In this document: one piece after another, positions 1 to 10,246 of the stretch
Layout of the letters: the number at the start of each line of letters is the position of its first letter
How positions within the stretch are numbered: position 1 is the first letter of the stretch
NCBI GenBank assembly: GCA_951217055.1
Contig: OX578276.1
Location: forward strand, 11,595,930 to 11,659,929
Origin: Gerris lacustris
Lineage: Eukaryota > Arthropoda > Insecta > Hemiptera > Gerridae
Length of the DNA: 64,000 nucleotides
Direction: 5' to 3'
Position numbers and translations under genes: made by a program
Notes under the pieces: generated by a model
What the model saw: the letters and a program-made list of their open reading frames with translations, nothing else
Database searches by the model: none
Told to the model about the DNA's origin: nothing

Positions 1-337
1 AAATATTATGGTTAAAATCTTCAAAGAAATTAGGCATTTTATTATTTAAATAAAATTTTTTATTAAATAGGTTCAAAAACTTTTTATAAATTTGATTTAT
101 ATGATCCGGAATTTTATTATTATTTTTCGAATTATATAGGTAATCTCTTTTTATCTCTGCATTACATAGTTTAATCATTGCTTTTTTACATTTCCAAATG
201 TTGGTCTTTATTTCATTAGGTATAACAAATGTATGTAATAAATTTTTAATATCTACATTGGTCTCATTTATAATATTATCTATTGCATTGTTATTTCTTC
301 TGATGAATCTTCTACTTGGCTCACTTTGACCAGCCAT
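1..337 (-). CDS. Partial hypothetical protein, open to window edge
   Basis: An uninterrupted minus-strand frame starts at an ATG at 337 and runs off the left edge, giving about 112 residues. The start reads MAGQSEPSRRF and the rest is rich in Lys, Asn and Ile (for example IKTNIWKCKKAM, then many Asn-Lys pairs), as expected in AT-rich DNA. I see no signal peptide, membrane segment or catalytic motif and do not recognise the family. It could be the N-terminus of a real gene or of another mobile-element protein, because everything to its right is transposon-derived. The frame is longer than chance would favour in such AT-rich sequence, but that is the only support. Confidence 0.35.
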   Translation of the reverse strand, partial: MAGQSEPSRRFIRRNNNAIDNIINETNVDIKNLLHTFVIPNEIKTNIWKCKKAMIKLCNAEIKRDYLYNSKNNNKIPDHINQIYKKFLNLFNKKFYLNNKMPNFFEDFNHNI

Positions 338-380
338 GTCTATTTGTATATTCTTCAATTGATCCCTTTAATTGTAAATA

Positions 381-549
381 AACTTAAAACAATACTTGAC
401 AATTGAGTTTTATTATATTCTAATTATAAGTAGATACTACTCTTTTTAGTGGTGAGAATGAAAAATGATACTTTTTGTTTTCCCCAGTGCCAAAAGTGGT
501 TGGAAATGGTAACAAATTAATCAACTGACTAGCAGAAATCTCTCTTACG
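381..549 (-). repeat. 169-bp direct repeat, copy 1 (duplicated transposase 3' end)
   Basis: This stretch is identical base for base to 1350-1518, 969 bp away in the same orientation. On the minus strand it carries the last 40 or so codons of the pogo-like transposase, including ISASQLINLLPFPTTFG and the stop. The copy at 1350-1518 is contiguous with the rest of that gene, so this one is the displaced duplicate. No mismatch means the duplication is recent or has been gene-converted. Confidence 0.9.
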
Positions 550-589
550 ACTTTAACAAATGTTATTAAAATGAGTTGAAAAACAAACA

Positions 590-860
590 ATGAGTAAAAC
601 AACAATTTTTTTTTTTTTTTTTTTTTCCATGAAAGAAAAAAAAACAAAGTGTAAATTACAAAAACATAGAGAACACAAAAAAAAACAACTTACAACTTAT
701 GTTACCTTGTATACATTTAAGTTCAAGTTTATAATTTTGGTTGTAGATTATCTGAAGAAGGCTGCTTTAGAACAGCCGAAACCGGTCAATTGTTCAAATT
801 ACAATTTTTGTGTGAAGACGTTGTTTGGTTATTGAACTACACCTCTTTCTTGAAAAACAT
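590..860 (+). repeat. Penelope-like terminal fragment with hammerhead-like core
   Basis: After a poly-T/poly-A rich lead (604-680), the segment at about 740-845 carries CTGAAGA-A-GGCTG, an 8-nt loop, CAGCC-GAAAC and then GTGTGAAGACGTTGTTTGG. The same sequence recurs inverted at 41,120-41,230, where it sits inside a Harbinger copy as an insertion. Penelope-like elements are known to carry hammerhead motifs in their terminal repeats. Here one extra A separates the CTGAAGA box from the stem, so this is a hammerhead-like or decayed core at best. The assignment to Penelope is inference. Confidence 0.4.
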
Positions 861-1349
861 AGTTATCTTTAAAAATATAATATATAACATAAATATAAAG
901 GTATTTTAAAACTGTTGTAAACATATATAGAAATTAAAACAAAACAATTTTAAACAATTTATATATTATATTCTAGGGACAACAGACATTTAAATAAAAC
1001 TTCTATTTCCCCCCATTTTATTTAGTCAGATGGCACAAACAGTTTTCATGAGATCAAAGCCGAATTACGTACTCTAATATTTGGTTTTAAAAAGTTGGGT
1101 TCACAGCCAGTCTGAGGTGCGTTAATATAAAATCACTCGACTTTTTTATATTATTGATATAGTAAATGGAGCTATCTTCTTACATCAGCCTTTATTAAGA
1201 ATTATGTAATATGCTTAATTAAGATATAAAAACATTATTATTTAACTTAAATTTTTACAATGGAGCAATTATCCTGAGAAAAAACGGTTTAAAAAAATAA
1301 GCAATACTTTACAATATAAAACTTTAAAATAAATGCTTTACGTAACATT
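861..1349. other. AT-rich spacer between the two 169-bp repeats
   Basis: I find no coding frame, splice pattern or repeat boundary here. It is AT-rich with a short GC-richer patch near 1040-1140. Together with 550-860 it separates the two identical transposase 3' ends. Confidence 0.5.
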
Positions 1350-1518
1350 AACTTAAAACAATACTTGACAATTGAGTTTTATTATATTCTAATTATAAGT
1401 AGATACTACTCTTTTTAGTGGTGAGAATGAAAAATGATACTTTTTGTTTTCCCCAGTGCCAAAAGTGGTTGGAAATGGTAACAAATTAATCAACTGACTA
1501 GCAGAAATCTCTCTTACG
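1350..1518 (-). repeat. 169-bp direct repeat, copy 2 (original transposase 3' end)
   Basis: Identical to 381-549. This copy is contiguous with the transposase coding sequence upstream on the minus strand and holds its stop codon at 1389-1391. Confidence 0.9.
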
Positions 1519-3191
1519 TCTTTCTTATTTTTATTTAATAAATACATTGCCAATTCTAGAAACTGGTTTAAGTGTAACAACCGTTATGCTATCATTACCA
1601 ACTGTCAAAATTTGGCATACGTACTTAAAAGATTCTTTATTTTCCATGACAAACAACGCAACAATATAGCAGCCTTTCTTTATAGTCCCTAGGATACCTT
1701 CGTGATTCTTTTCTTCGGCAACTTTAGAGAAATGGTGTCTCTTCATGTTTTCGTCTGCTGATATTTGAGTTTCAATATGTGATTTTATTTCCTTTTCCCT
1801 CAACTCAGCATTGGAAACATCTCTGCCTTCCTTTTCCTGTTCATAGCTCATACCTTCTAAAGACTTAATACATATTTGAATTTGTACTTTTTCATTTGAA
1901 AAACATTCAAAATGCTGCAAATCTACGCCTTCAATGCTAATGTCATCGAACTCCCATGTGTCCGGAGTTATTTCATCCAATTTTAAGAGAGACAAGTCTT
2001 CATTGTTGTTAAAATCATTTTCTTCGCTGTTTACTAAAACATAACCTTCTTTCTCTTCATTATTGTTAGAGAAATCGGTGAAGGAAAGTTCTGATATCCC
2101 TAGACTGACATCATCTATGCTTGAGCCAGATGGTTGCCATTCTTCGTTATCAGATTCTGATGATGAAATTGCTCCCCGTTTCTTCTTTGGTTGGGTTTTC
2201 ATTTTATTATTTCCATTTTTCTTTTGTTCAGTTAGTTTTTTCCTTTTTTGGAGTTCTTTTTGTTTTTTTTTTTTCTTTCCTTAAGCTCTTCTTTCTCCTG
2301 TTTTTTCTTTTCTCTCTCTAAAGCTCTACTTCGTTTAGCATCTTCTATTTCTAATTTCTTTTTTGCCTTACTCTCGTGATAATTACGCCAAGATTCAGAG
2401 GTCACAACACTTGGCAGTGTTTCTTTTTTTCTCTTTTTGGTACATGTTGACGATACCTCTGGCCAAAACAAAACTCTTTTAAAAGGACTTGAAACATTCT
2501 TTGGCTTCAATAATGATCCAGTGTCGTCTGCAGTCTCAGGCTGACTAGTAGACATTGGTGGACTTAAGACTTCCGTTGTCATGGTGTTTTCTGTGTGGCT
2601 CTTTTCGAAATCAATATGTTGAGTTATCTCTGCAGTAATGTTTTGGCTCGTTGAACTCAGTTGGGTTTCTCTAGAGTTGTTGGTTTGCTGCACCTCCTTT
2701 TCTTCCAGGTTTTTCATTTTCTTCCAAAGATAAAATAATGATTTATCTTCGTTTGGACCCAGCCACAGATCAGAATCTCTAAAAGATTTGACTTTAGACG
2801 GTCCTATGAGTTCTTCTACCACTTTCAAAGCATCTCTCGTGGTGGTTGTCGTATCCTTAAATGAACGGTTTGGCCTAGGTGTTTCTTTATTAGTTGAAGT
2901 TGACATTATCATTGTTGAATCCCAAGGTGATATTCCACATTTCTTAAAACCGTTTTGTATTATGCTAGGGTTGATTTCATCAAGAACTTCCTTGAGTAGA
3001 GGTGAAAAGTCTCTTCTCTTCAAAATAGGTTTTTCCATATTACGAAATCTCCAGTCATGTACCTTATCTTTCCACTTTCCTTTTAAAGATCTAAATACAG
3101 AGACATCCATCGGCTGTATTAGATGAGTTGCATTAGGATGTAGGGCAACTAGTATTATACCACTTTCATCGCAGAATTTGCTAGTGTGAAG
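1389..3191 (-). pseudogene. pogo/Tigger-like transposase, C-terminal half
   Basis: Minus-strand continuation of the gene beginning at 7634. It opens with the third catalytic region: HPNATHLIQPMDVSVF matches the conserved DDE_1/CENP-B-type motif in which the D of QPMD is the third acid. A variable, charged linker follows, then an acidic block and a C-terminal domain ending LLPFPTTFG. The frame is broken at least twice. One break is near 2205-2275, in a poly-A run where KERKKK should continue into KTQPKKKRGAISSS. The other is near 1540, where FIK is followed by a stop and NKKDVREIS resumes in another frame. These are consistent with homopolymer slippage. Such a transposase would act in the nucleus on its own terminal repeats. 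Confidence 0.85.
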
Positions 3192-3990
3192 TAGTACAGT
3201 AGAAATAAGTGAAAAAACACCTTAAGGTGGAACTAATTGCAACAAAAATGATTCTTGTTGTAAATGGTAGGTAACACGCCCCTAATCAACATACTAAAAG
3301 TATACATCCGTACCGTCGCGCAAAATGCGTTTTTTTGGCCGCCATCTTGAAAAAACATGAAAATTTTCAAAAAAAATCATGTGTGGTATCAAATCACAGG
3401 AAATTTAATGCTGAAAAAGAATATGAGGTTGGTTTTTAAATGTAAAATGTTAACGAAGATGAAGTAGAGGGGGAAATATGAAAAATTATACCTTAATAAT
3501 CTAGTATTTACACCTTAAATGCTTAAATGATGCAAGATTAATCGAGTTTTTAGCAAAACTGATCAGAACCGAAATAAATTTACTGTACATAAATAAGGAC
3601 TTTTATCCTAGTTCATCAGATATTGCATCTGTTGAAGAAAACAAGTAAAAAAAGTGGAAGAAAACAACATATTTTAGGGAAAATTGAGGAGTTAAAAAAC
3701 TTCATTTTTTTTTTCATTTTTTTTTTAATAATTCACATAATTGCAATGAAGTGTGATCTTCTAGTCAGTCAAGTTGGTAAGAAATTTATTTTTAAATTGA
3801 AAATAAGTTGTTATAAATGGTTAATGTCAGTAAAATTGTTAATGCCTGTATAATAGTAATTATTGGATTTAATAAAATTTGTTTCTAGCTTGAGAATGAC
3901 AGAAAGGAGGGGGTTAACATATCGCTAAAGGGAGGCTATTATTTTTTCTTAAGACACCGCGGCATTTAAATTAAACCATACAAGGAACCA
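3192..3990 (+). repeat. Left inverted arm of the foldback element
   Basis: Pairs with 6045-6746. Near-identical blocks include ACACGCCCCTAATCAACA, CAAAATGCG, CCTCATATTC (as its inverse) and AAGGAACCAACTAC at the inner end. Divergence between arms is mostly small substitutions and one 95-bp length difference. Confidence 0.85.
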
Positions 3991-3995
3991 ACTAC

Positions 3996-5128
3996 TCTAT
4001 CTATATATATAAAATTAAAGTTTTGTCTGTACATTGGTCAAAATTGAAATTTTTTTGGATACTTTTTCATTTTACACATTCCGAAAACCGAATCCGGCCT
4101 TAACTTTTTTCGTGTATGTGTGTGTGTCTGTCACCCCAGTTAGACTTTATAGGCGCAAAACTGGCTAAATGAAATCGATTCATTTTTTTCAGAGGTGTGT
4201 GCAAACATGTTGCGCAATTTGTAGGCTTGGTTTCATCTACAAATATTGAGTAGATAGTATTGACAATTTTATAAAAAAAAAGTATATAAAACATAACCTA
4301 AAAAAAATAGGTTGACCCACCGAAAACAAACCCCACAGACTCGCTAATCAAAATGTTTGGGTACTTCTAGACCACCTAGAGACTCGCGGTTTTTTTGCAT
4401 TTGGTCGGAAATTGGCCCAAAACGACTGGAAAAATCCGAAACGTTCAAAATATTTATTTTTACGCGTCAGCGGTAACTGATTTCAAAAGATCTACAAATT
4501 TGGTCCTTTTTGTCGTCCACCGGATCTACCTTAAATAGAGCTAAATTTGATTTTTTTGTAAAAAAAATAAATATATATTTTGAGCTCATATGGCCTCCGC
4601 AATTGTTGACCGATTTAATTTCTGATTGGGGTGCTTAATTCTCAAACTATTGGTCTATAACTCGAGTATTAACTATTCAATTATTTTTTTCTAAAACCAG
4701 TGTTATTAAATATTTACTGGTGCAACTGCCTTATTTAGAGAAGAGACTGGTAATTAAATTAATGCACAATTATGGTTGATGATTGTTCAATGACTTCCAG
4801 TGTAATTTTGGTTTTTACGACGTTTATTTTCTTATTTATTATACCTTTTTTTAGTTTTTTTTTTTAAATTAATTACTTTACATATTAATTAGTTTCTATT
4901 GGCTATGTTTTAAACATATAATATATAGACTCCAAACTACGATTTGGAGAATATTATATTCTTAGAAACGGAATGAATGGTGTATAATATAGTCCTGATT
5001 TATTTCCTAGAAGGCTTGGAAAAAAACTATTTAGGCATTTTATTTAATTGCTAGGCCTACATGTCAATAGGAAACATAGCCACTAATACCTAGCATGAGC
5101 CCCGCGCGGAGCGCGGGGTGAAAGCTTG
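3996..5128 (+). mobile_element. Helitron-like element, copy 1
   Basis: It starts TCTATCTATATATATAAAA and ends with a GC hairpin, CCCCGCGC-GGA-GCGCGGGG at 5100-5118, followed after TGAAAG by CTTG at 5125-5128. A 5' TC, a 3' hairpin and a CTRR-type end are the Helitron signature; CTTG would be a mutated CTAG. The second copy at 27,641-28,854 shares the whole body, including ACTCGCTAATCAAAATG and GTACTTCTAGACCACC. There is no Rep/helicase coding capacity, so it is non-autonomous. It interrupts the foldback element just inside its left arm. Confidence 0.8.
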
Positions 5129-5577
5129 TTTACTGTAAAAGCAAGACATATTTCTCCCCTCTTAACTAACTTTTTTGGATAAAAAAACAAAGCATTTGTA
5201 GTGTTGAAAAACCTTTTTTTTATTATTCACTTTATAATAAATGTTTAAAGCTTCTTTGACAATTTAGTGTGTTTGCATCAGTTTCTACATGAATGACGGA
5301 ATGGCTTCTTCCTTGAATATACTCCCACGTATATTGATAAAGCGTTGTTTTTTTTTTTTTGAAGAGTTAGAAAGAAATTTGTTTTTCTTGATTACAACAG
5401 GCGAATTTTGATCAAAAGGGATGAATAAACAGTGTATTTATGTATTTTTTGTATGATAATATAATTATAAAAATTCTTAATATGAAAAAGAAGAAAAAAA
5501 CACTACTACAACACAATCTGTGCTCCGCATCTATTATATTTGGTTTTTATACCCGATAAAAACTATTTTCACTTTTC
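5129..5577. other. Internal foldback sequence, no gene seen
   Basis: AT-rich DNA between the Helitron and the coding remnant, probably internal sequence of the foldback element. I see no open frame or motif. Confidence 0.5.
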
Positions 5578-5880
5578 CATACCTTCTGTTAACATACGAT
5601 TGGTGTTGCTTTATGACATCGCCCAATGTTGCAGAAGCGGACCATGGTAACTGGAGAATTAATGCACCACCATCAGGTTTTGTGGCCATTGTGTTTTCTG
5701 TTCTATTTTTGCTATATTATGGTCGACATTTTCGGTGAAATTGTGAAAAGTATCCAGATGGTACACTTCAACACTTTGGTTACTTTCATCCATTACAGCA
5801 GAATGTATGTATTTCTACACTTCAGCATAAGACACAATGAATCCAAGGCTGCAAAGTTCATCAAATAGGAAACGAGAATC
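5578..5880 (-). pseudogene. Coding remnant inside the foldback element (NVDHN family)
   Basis: The minus strand reads DSRFLFDELCSLGFIVSYAEV, a stop, KYIHSAVMDES and then FHNFTENVDHNI, followed by a shifted frame with GALILQLPW. The spacing around NVDHN resembles a repetitive invertebrate protein family I recall with an 'ADNVDHN' signature, whose function I do not know. At least one stop and one frameshift are present. It lies between the two inverted arms, so it may be all that is left of the element's own protein. The family link rests on memory of the motif only. Confidence 0.45.
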
Positions 5881-6044
5881 AAAATTTCTGTGAATCTGTA
5901 TGTCTACAGCAAGAGGAATTGGGCATATCAGAGAACGAGGGCCCTGCATCTTGCATTTCAACCACAACAATCAAAACCTGCTTCAGGTCATTGTGTTTGA
6001 AACTAATTAGGATAGGTATCCAAAAGAGTGAGTAAACAATTGGG

Positions 6045-6746
6045 AAATATGTAGTTGGTTCCTTATTAAATCTAATTATAACTATTATGCAGGCATTACA
6101 AATTTTACTGACATTAACATTGATTAATACATTAACTATTTATAACATTTCAATTTAAAAATAAATGACTTACTAACTTGACTGACTAGAAGATCACACT
6201 TCATTAGAATTATGTGAATTATTTAAAAAAATATATATATTTTTTTGACTTGGCAATTTCCCCTAAAATAGTGTTTTCTTCAATTTTTTTACTTGCTTTC
6301 TTCAACTGATGCAATATCTGATGAACTTAAATCAATAACTGATAAAAGTCATTATTTTTGTAGAGTAAATTTATCTCGGTTCTGATCAGTGTTGCTAAAA
6401 TCTCGATTAATCTAGCATAAATTAAGCTTTTAAGATGTAAATACTTGATTATTGAGGTATAATTTTTCATATTTCTCCCTCTACTTCATCTTCGTTAACA
6501 TTTTACATTTAAAAACCAACCTCATATTCTTTTTCAGCATTAAATTTCCTGTGATTTGATACCACACATGATTTTTTTTGAAAATTTTCATGTTTTTTCA
6601 ATATGGCGGCCAAAAAAACGCATTTTGCGCGACGGTACGGATGTATACTTTTAGTATGTTGATTAGGGGCGTGTTACCTACCATTTACAACAAGAATCAT
6701 TTTTGTTGCAATTAGTTCCACCTCTAACGCTATTTCTACTGTACTA
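6045..6746 (-). repeat. Right inverted arm of the foldback element
   Basis: Inverse of the left arm, ending CTGTACTA at 6739-6746 and followed by the AAG duplication. It lacks the 95-bp insertion of the left arm, so it probably shows the more original structure. Confidence 0.85.
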
Positions 6747-7634
6747 AAGCGTTAAATGGGAAGAATGTCCATCAATAAATAAAATAATAGGCAATGTGAT
6801 GTTATTCTTTAGCAACCACGGATGAAATACGTTGGCTACAAATTCATAAAATAACGCCCCGTTCATCCATCCAGATTCTGATTTCCCAATACCCCAGGAG
6901 GGAGGGACACTCTGAGCAATGTCAGATGGCATTCTTTCATATTTAAAAACAACCAACGGAGGGGCTAATTGGCCATCAGCATTTGCCGTTATCAGTACTG
7001 TTACGCACTCCTTTTCGTCTGAATTAACCTGTTGGTAAACGTTCTTGTCACCCTTACAAGCTAAGACTTTACTTCCTTTCGGATTTAGGAAAAAAGCACT
7101 TTCATCACCATTAAATACACGACTCGGATCCGATAAGATATTTTCATAATTATTTTCTGCTAAATAGTTAAACGTTGAAGAGTGCCATTGTAAGATATCT
7201 TCACGTTGAACTGAAGCTCTAGATACTGTTAGATTTTGAGCCACTCTAGTAGAAATTATTGGGTTCCTTAGCAAAAATAATTTAAACCACGAACGCCCTG
7301 GTCGATTGTTTACGAAGCAGTTACCTCTGTCGAGTTCTACCAAGATATGTTGAACACTATCCAGAACCTCGTCTTTTGTAACTGGAAAACCAGCCCTGGA
7401 CAACGATATAATCCATGAAACTATTATTTCCTCTTCGTCCTTCTTTAAAATTGGGTCGGGTCCCATTTTTCGTCCAAGAGGTCGTTCTCCTTTTACTTTG
7501 TAATAGAGAGAAATACGGGGCACATTATTTTTTCTTGCGGCTGTAGCTACAGCCATGCCTCTTTGAACGTCTTGGAGAGCATTCAACATTTGCTCCTCCG
7601 AGTAATTTAAAATTTTTCGTTTGGGTGGAGCCAT
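6747..7634 (-). pseudogene. pogo/Tigger-like transposase, N-terminal half
   Basis: The start codon at 7634 opens MAPPKRKILNYSEEQM. Residues about 8-50 form a psq-type helix-turn-helix (MLNALQDVQRGMAVATAARK), the DNA-binding domain of this family. The DDE_1 core follows: FNGDESAFF near residue 175 holds the first Asp and LFIDGHSSH near residue 288 the second. The frame is otherwise clean for 296 residues, and the stop is created by the TAG that opens the foldback insertion. The gene resumes at 3188 with HTSKFCDESG. Without the insertion this half would read straight into the C-terminal half. The role is cut-and-paste transposition; the gene is dead because of the insertion plus downstream frameshifts. 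Confidence 0.9.
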
Positions 7635-8330
7635 TATGTTTACTTAAATCAGCCTGAAAATTTAAAAACTAAAAATTAGAAACTCAGAAAATAGGAAGGG
7701 ACTAGTAGCGGACATGTCAGTGACCTAGAAGCGGACACCCCTGTCCTCCTTTAGTTCTATTTTTCCAACGAGAATAACACTGATATCTATGTCTTCTAAA
7801 TTATATGGAGCCAACGGTCGTTCTATCAAATAATCGAATTAATAAAAAATAAATTGCACCAATACCGGACAGGGGTGTTCACTACTGGTCAAACGATAGA
7901 TTGGGTGATCTAATAGAGGACACCCTGATTTATAGCACAAATATTAATAAAACTAGAGAAATACCCATAGAAACTTAAATATTACAGATTATAGAAAACT
8001 GTTATCACTATTAAACAAAATAGTTTGTAAAAATAAAATGACAGAAGCTTAATACTAACCTTGTCTCTCTTAGTCGTGGCGATAAGAAACAACGAGGTGT
8101 CAGACACGGACATCAGACGGCGACTGACCTTGAATGTTGCAGGGCTTCTAAGGTTCTCCCGCGCAAAAGTTTCACATTAGAGCCACTAGAGCACTCCCAA
8201 GTAGTCCTCAGCAAAACTAGAAGTCTCTGACTCATACCAATTGCTTATTATCTATTATTTTTGTAGCAAGTGTCCGCTACTAGTACAGTGTCCGGCACTA
8301 GTGCCTTTACCTTAATTTTTTTTTATTTCA
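7635..8330 (-). promoter_or_regulatory. pogo element 5' flank with repeated GCGGACA motifs
   Basis: Upstream of the transposase start, the motif CTAGTAGCGGACA or close variants appears near 7703, 7728 and (inverted) 8270-8300. Near 8294-8305 lies the perfect palindrome GGCACTAGTGCC beside CCGGACACTG. Repeated subterminal motifs are typical binding sites for this transposase class. The outer boundary of the element is probably near 8,310, but no matching left terminus survives. Confidence 0.4.
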
Positions 8331-8399
8331 TTTCCGCATATTTTTTAATAAATAAATGGTATGCACCCGTACCCAGGTAAACTCTTTCCCTATGGCACC

Positions 8400-9030
8400 T
8401 TATTTACTTGGGTACAAACTTATTGGTATGTACCCAAGTAAATAAGTACCCTTATATGTATTAAATCTAAACTTTTGTTTATCTGTATCACTTGTACGAA
8501 TTCTTTGAGATAATTTTTCATTAATTTCGATGCACGATAAAATAATATCATAATGAGCTCTAAGATTGTATGAGCCTAATGACCAGTATTCTAAAAAAAT
8601 TGTTTCTCTTTCCCCGTATGTAATTTTTTGTTTGCAACGGTTACGACAATCTGGCAAATCTTTAACGTCCCTTACTGCTACCCGTTTACCAGAAGACGTG
8701 GTGTATTCATCACCATGGTTCTTGTTATATTGTCTAATCCTTCTTTTGTTTCTCGTTTTTTTTTTTTTGTGGTGATATTTGTGATATATTATTTCGAATA
8801 ATGTTATTGCTTACCTCTAAATCTTTAGCATGGTGATTATTACCATTTATATCTATGTCAGAGTCAGAGGTATCCAAACGTTCGACCACATTCTTATTAT
8901 GTTTGGCTCCAGGAGGAATATACGTAGGATCAGCATCTGAGTCATCTGGAGCATAAATTATATCAACTTCATTTCCTGAACTTTGCTCGCTAAAATTACC
9001 AGAAACAAACAGATTTAAAGAGATGGTCAT
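8400..9030 (-). pseudogene. Repeat-family protein with DCRNRCKQK motif
   Basis: Two minus-strand frames belong together. The first (9030-8734) is acidic and Asn-rich (YAPDDSDADPTYIPPG) and ends in a poly-A run. The second carries NHGDEYTTSSGKRVAV and then LPDCRNRCKQKITYGE, GERETIFLEYWSLGSYN, and stops at 8400. Joining them needs a one-base change in the A run near 8765 or a short intron. Two cysteines followed by an aromatic 'YWSLGSYN' stretch resemble an uncharacterised family that is repetitive in insect genomes. I do not know its function. The protein would be about 210 residues, and it seems cut short at the C-terminus. Confidence 0.45.
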
Positions 9031-9265
9031 TATAAAAAGTCGAAGTGTAAACAGTTGTTCTGCTTTATAACTGTTACTATTATAGAAAAACTAGGAACGC
9101 TTATATTTCATTTAAATATTTAGGTTAATAAAGTATTCAATGACATGCTGTAACATGCTTACTTAGTTATGATTGTTACAATATAAACAATGCTTAAAAA
9201 ACAAAAATAGCTCTACAATACAAATAAATGTTATACGGTTTTATTACTTTAACTTATATCAATAA

Positions 9266-9498
9266 GGCCGCTCCCTGACTTGTCGGTACGGTATCGGTGC
9301 GGTATCGGTAAACTAGTATGCCGATGCGGTAAGATTCTTTGCCGAGCGCCTATATGTTTTACCGATTCGGTAAAGATTCCTTACCGTGCGGTAAAGAATC
9401 TGTACCGAATCGGTAAAAGATATAGGCGCTCGGTAAAGAATCTTACCGCATCGGCAAACTAGCTTACCGATACCGTACCGACAAGTCAGGGAGCGGCC
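9266..9498. mobile_element. Foldback MITE, PIF/Harbinger-like, TAA target duplication
   Basis: A 233-bp near-palindrome with arms of about 115 bp. It starts GGCCGCTCCCTGACTTGTCG, ends with the inverse, and is flanked by TAA at 9263-9265 and 9499-9501. The arms repeat the unit CGGTA(C/A)CGGTATCGG and TACCGATTCGGTAAAG. A three-base TWA duplication and GG...CC termini fit PIF/Harbinger. There is no coding capacity. It is markedly GC-richer than its surroundings. Confidence 0.85.
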
Positions 9499-9501
9499 TA
9501 A

Positions 9502-10246
9502 GGTACAACCACCATCATTTTTCCTCTTGAAGACATTTCACTTGTTTTAACTTTATAAACACAGAAGTTGGAATGGAAGCAAAAGTGAAAATGTCGGGTT
9601 TATTGCTGGAGTTTGTTTCCAGCACAGTGAAATAGAAAAGTGAATGGAGGGAAACAGAAGAGAAGCCAATGAGAGCTCGAGATTTTGGCGGGTAGTTGGT
9701 CGGGCCAACTAGACAAACAAACATCTCACTAGTGGAGGGCGAAGCCTTCTGGATAACCGTTCAAAAATACTTCACACCCTCTGTCCGTTAATATTATAAT
9801 GTATAATCAATTAAATATGACGTAGTTAAATCTAACAGCAGAATAACATAAATTAAGTTATGTAAGATTTCTCTTTGGACTTAATGACGTAAGGGAACTT
9901 ACGTCGTTTATCCTTAACAAAGATTATTCTAATTAATGTTAAAGAAAAGAACATAAGTTGACTTATGTGGTTTTTCCAGGATAATAATTATGATAATATT
10001 CTATTAAGTCAAAAGGTATTGTCTTCTGTAACCCGTTTAGAGTTAGTTTTGACATAAACAGTTTGACATTGGTTTTTTAAAGAAGGTAACGTAAGGCCTT
10101 AAGAATGCATTAATAAAAAAAAAGAAATCCATATTATTGATTTATGTGATTTTTTCCGCCGACCCTAGAATTAATGTGGCCTACTGAATTGAATATGAAA
10201 ACTATGAAAACTATTTTTTTTTAAATAAAAATTAATTTTACTTACA
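9502..10246. other. No gene seen
   Basis: Mixed-composition DNA with no convincing frame. Short repeated strings AACTTACGTC, TAAGTTATG and GACTTATG around 9850-9970 hint at a decayed palindromic element, but no boundaries are visible. Confidence 0.4.

Larger units (their letters stand above)
3192..6746. mobile_element. Foldback DNA transposon with ~700-bp inverted ends
   Basis: The element begins TAGTACAGTAGAAATA and ends with its inverse. It is flanked by AAG at 3189-3191 and 6747-6749, a 3-bp target duplication. Removing the element and one AAG joins the transposase frame at 6750 to that at 3188 without a break, which proves an insertion. The inverted arms run about 3192-3990 and 6045-6746 and match over most of their length, including a palindromic block with GCGCGACGGTACGG and GGCGGCC. 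The left arm has about 95 extra bases near 3885-3980. A Helitron lies inside at 3996-5128. A 3-bp duplication excludes piggyBac and Tc1; the superfamily is not resolved. Confidence 0.85.

Noticed and set aside
740..800. Canonical hammerhead ribozyme
   Set aside because: An extra base separates the CTGAAGA box from stem II, so the standard core is not met; it is kept only as hammerhead-like.
381..1518. LTR pair of a small TRIM-type retrotransposon
   Set aside because: The identical 169-bp repeats lack TG...CA ends and a target duplication, and they encode the transposase 3' end, so they are a duplication rather than LTRs.
2063..2321. Two plus-strand frames rich in Phe (up to 73 aa)
   Set aside because: They are the complement of the A/Lys-rich linker of the pogo transposase; polypyrimidine tracts give long poly-Phe frames by chance.
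5520..5868. Plus-strand frames that look like short membrane proteins
   Set aside because: The minus strand carries the NVDHN-type coding remnant across the same bases, with far better protein character.
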